7,615 bases of DNA from Sphingomonadaceae bacterium. Lineage in GTDB: Bacteria; Pseudomonadota; Alphaproteobacteria; Sphingomonadales; Sphingomonadaceae. The notes beneath the pieces were generated by a model that was not told where the DNA came from, made no database searches, and saw nothing but the letters and a program-made list of their open reading frames with translations. The position numbers were made by a program, and so were the translations under genes. Positions 5,844 through 7,615 of this stretch are shown piece by piece (within the stretch, counting starts at the first letter, position 1; each line of letters opens with the position of its first letter). The stretch covers positions 1-7,615 of the forward strand of contig JAEMTM010000084.1 of NCBI GenBank assembly GCA_016462305.1, given 5' to 3'.

Positions 5844-7615
5844 ATGTCAATAAGAAGGCTCCCCGAAAATCTGGTCAACCGGATTGCCGCCGGTGAAGTG
5901 GTGGAAAGACCAGCCAGCGCGTTGAAGGAACTATTGGAAAACGCCATCGATTCGGGTGCGCGTAATATATCTGTGCGCTTGGGTGCGGGCGGCATTGATC
6001 TGGTCGAAGTCACCGACGATGGCTGCGGCATGTCGCCATCGGACATGGCATTGGCGCTGGAGCGCCATGCAACGTCGAAATTGCCCGATGAAGATATTGA
6101 AATGGTTTCGACTTTGGGTTTCAGGGGGGAGGCTTTACCCTCGATTGCCAGCGTCTCCAAAATGACGCTGGAAAGCAGGCCCGCAGGTGCCGAGGGCTGG
6201 ACGCGGACGGTGGATCATGGCGTGGTAACGGGTGAAGGGCCAGCCGCCTTACCGCAGGGCACACGCGTGCGTGTTGAAAACCTGTTCGGCAATGTGCCCG
6301 CGCGCCGCAAATTCCTGCGCAGTGCGCGCGCCGAATATGCAGCCGCGCTCGACACCATGAAACGGCTTGCGATGGCACGGCCCGACATTGGCTTTGTGGT
6401 CGAACATGACGGGCGGCGCGTTTTGGCGGTGCAGCCAACCTCTGCGCGGCCCGAACGCGTTGCTGCGCTGACCAGCGGCGAGCTTATCGACAATAGCGTT
6501 GCGTTAGATTTTGAACGCGAGGGCGTCCGCCTTGGCGGTGTAGCCAGCCTGCCGACCTATAATCGCGGCGTCGCCGACCATCAATTTCTGTTCGTCAATG
6601 GCCGTCCGGTGAAGGACAGGCTGTTGATCGGCGCAGTGCGCGGCGCTTATGCCGAAATGCTGGCGCGGGACCGGCACGCGGTGGTGGCGTTGTTTCTGGA
6701 CCTGCCGCCGACTTTAGTCGATGTGAATGTCCACCCCGCCAAGACCGAGGTGCGCTTTCGCGACCCAGCGCTTATTCGCGGAATGATCGTATCGGGCCTG
6801 CGCCGTGCGCTGGATCAATCCGGCTTTCGCAGCGTGCAAAGGCCAAGCGCCGATGCACTTGCGGCGTGGCAGCAGGAACCGATGCAAACCGCGCAAGGCG
6901 ACATATTTGCGCGGCCTGCTGTTTTGGGGGCACCTGCGTATCAGGGCAATTATGGGCAGCGTCCCGCTTATCCATCGACCCATGAAAGCCGCAGCAGCTT
7001 TGCCGATATGGGCGCAATCCCCGGCGAAGACCTCGCCCCCTTATGGGGCAGGGCCGCCGAAGCGCATGAACCCGTCCCCGACCGCGCCCGCAATCCGCTC
7101 GGCGTTGCACGCGGACAAGTCGCCAACACCTATATCGTGGCCGAGGCAGAAGACGGCCTTGTCATCGTTGACCAACATGCCGCGCATGAACGGCTGGTGC
7201 TTGAACGTATGCGTAAGGCGATGGCGGCGGCGGGCGGCTTTGTGCCATCGCAAGCCTTGTTGCTGCCCATAGTCGTGGAATTGGAAGAACCCGCTTGCGA
7301 CCGGCTTGAGGCGCGGGCAGAGGAGCTTTCGGCATTCGGGCTGGACGTCGAACGCTTTGGACCCGGCGCAATGCTCGTGCGCGCAACGCCCGCCGTGCTG
7401 GGCGATGGCGATGCCAAGGGGTTGTTGGAGGATCTCGCCGACGACCTCGCCGCTTATGACGACGCGCTATCGCTCAAGGAACGCATCGACCATGTCGCCG
7501 CCACCATGGCCTGCCACGGCTCCGTCCGCGCCGGCCGCGTGCTGTCCGTCACCGAAATGAACGCGCTCTTGCGCGAAATGGAAGTCACCCCGCATAGCGG
7601 GCAGTGCAACCATGG
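5844..7615 (+). CDS. mutL: MutL, DNA mismatch repair protein (endonuclease type), 3' end cut by window
   Basis: MutL couples mismatch recognition by MutS to strand incision and removal. 590 codons are visible. Family ends suggest only some tens of residues are missing. The N-terminal GHKL ATPase has E29-x3-N33 (ELLENAIDSG), DDGCGM (58-63), RHATSK (74-79), GFRGEAL (92-98) and GTRV (139-142). The second domain ends with FVNGRPVKD (250-258) and NVHPAKTEVRF (295-305). A variable linker covers about 330-415. The C-terminal domain carries DQHAAHERLVLE (443-454), matching the DQHA(x)2E(x)4E endonuclease motif, with ACHGSVRAGR (556-565) and CNHG at the edge, where the CPHGRP-like motif is expected. 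QALLLP (470-475) fits the MutL clamp-binding position. ATG 5844 is chosen because AGGAA lies seven bases upstream and MSIRRLPENLVNRIAAGEVVERP is a typical start. It diverges from mreB. Confidence 0.97.
   Translation, partial: MSIRRLPENLVNRIAAGEVVERPASALKELLENAIDSGARNISVRLGAGGIDLVEVTDDGCGMSPSDMALALERHATSKLPDEDIEMVSTLGFRGEALPSIASVSKMTLESRPAGAEGWTRTVDHGVVTGEGPAALPQGTRVRVENLFGNVPARRKFLRSARAEYAAALDTMKRLAMARPDIGFVVEHDGRRVLAVQPTSARPERVAALTSGELIDNSVALDFEREGVRLGGVASLPTYNRGVADHQFLFVNGRPVKDRLLIGAVRGAYAEMLARDRHAVVALFLDLPPTLVDVNVHPAKTEVRFRDPALIRGMIVSGLRRALDQSGFRSVQRPSADALAAWQQEPMQTAQGDIFARPAVLGAPAYQGNYGQRPAYPSTHESRSSFADMGAIPGEDLAPLWGRAAEAHEPVPDRARNPLGVARGQVANTYIVAEAEDGLVIVDQHAAHERLVLERMRKAMAAAGGFVPSQALLLPIVVELEEPACDRLEARAEELSAFGLDVERFGPGAMLVRATPAVLGDGDAKGLLEDLADDLAAYDDALSLKERIDHVAATMACHGSVRAGRVLSVTEMNALLREMEVTPHSGQCNH

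Noticed and set aside
5840..7560. Several short frames on both strands within the mutL region.
   Set aside because: They overlap the continuous MutL frame, whose conserved motifs run from the start to the window edge. The short frames have Arg-, Ser- and Pro-rich composition typical of shadow frames in GC-rich DNA.

Overview
The window is a chromosomal core-gene segment from an alphaproteobacterium, most likely of the order Sphingomonadales. That placement is inference from the protein style of MreB, PBP2 and MutL, the gene order, and a moderately GC-rich composition. No tool was run, and the genus cannot be named from the sequence alone.

Layout: positions 2-77 hold a complete tRNA-Lys (anticodon CTT) on the minus strand with an encoded CCA. 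An 88-base gap (78-165) separates it from a tightly packed minus-strand operon that runs from right to left: mreB (5685-4645), mreC (4632-3730), mreD (3733-3179), mrdA/PBP2 (3182-1275) and rodA (1278-166). This is the complete rod-shape elongation module. MreB is the cytoskeletal actin, MreC and MreD are the membrane linkers, RodA is the SEDS glycan polymerase and PBP2 is its transpeptidase partner. The mreC/mreD, mreD/mrdA and mrdA/rodA junctions are each a 4-base ATGA stop/start overlap, which suggests translational coupling along the operon.

A 158-base divergent intergenic region (5686-5843) separates mreB from mutL. It contains a perfect 7+7 inverted repeat and, on the mreB side, an imperfect hairpin that covers the likely mreB Shine-Dalgarno sequence. 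On the plus strand mutL starts at 5844 and runs off the right edge after 590 codons. Its C-terminal half carries the metal-dependent endonuclease motifs, so this is the nicking type of MutL and not the E. coli type.

The gene content is ordinary. I found no mobile element, CRISPR array, phage gene or unknown defence cassette. The points worth a second look are a possible Cys3His metal site in PBP2, a parS-like palindrome between mreB and mutL, the hairpin over the mreB ribosome-binding site, two possible clamp-binding motifs in MutL, and altered motifs in RodA.
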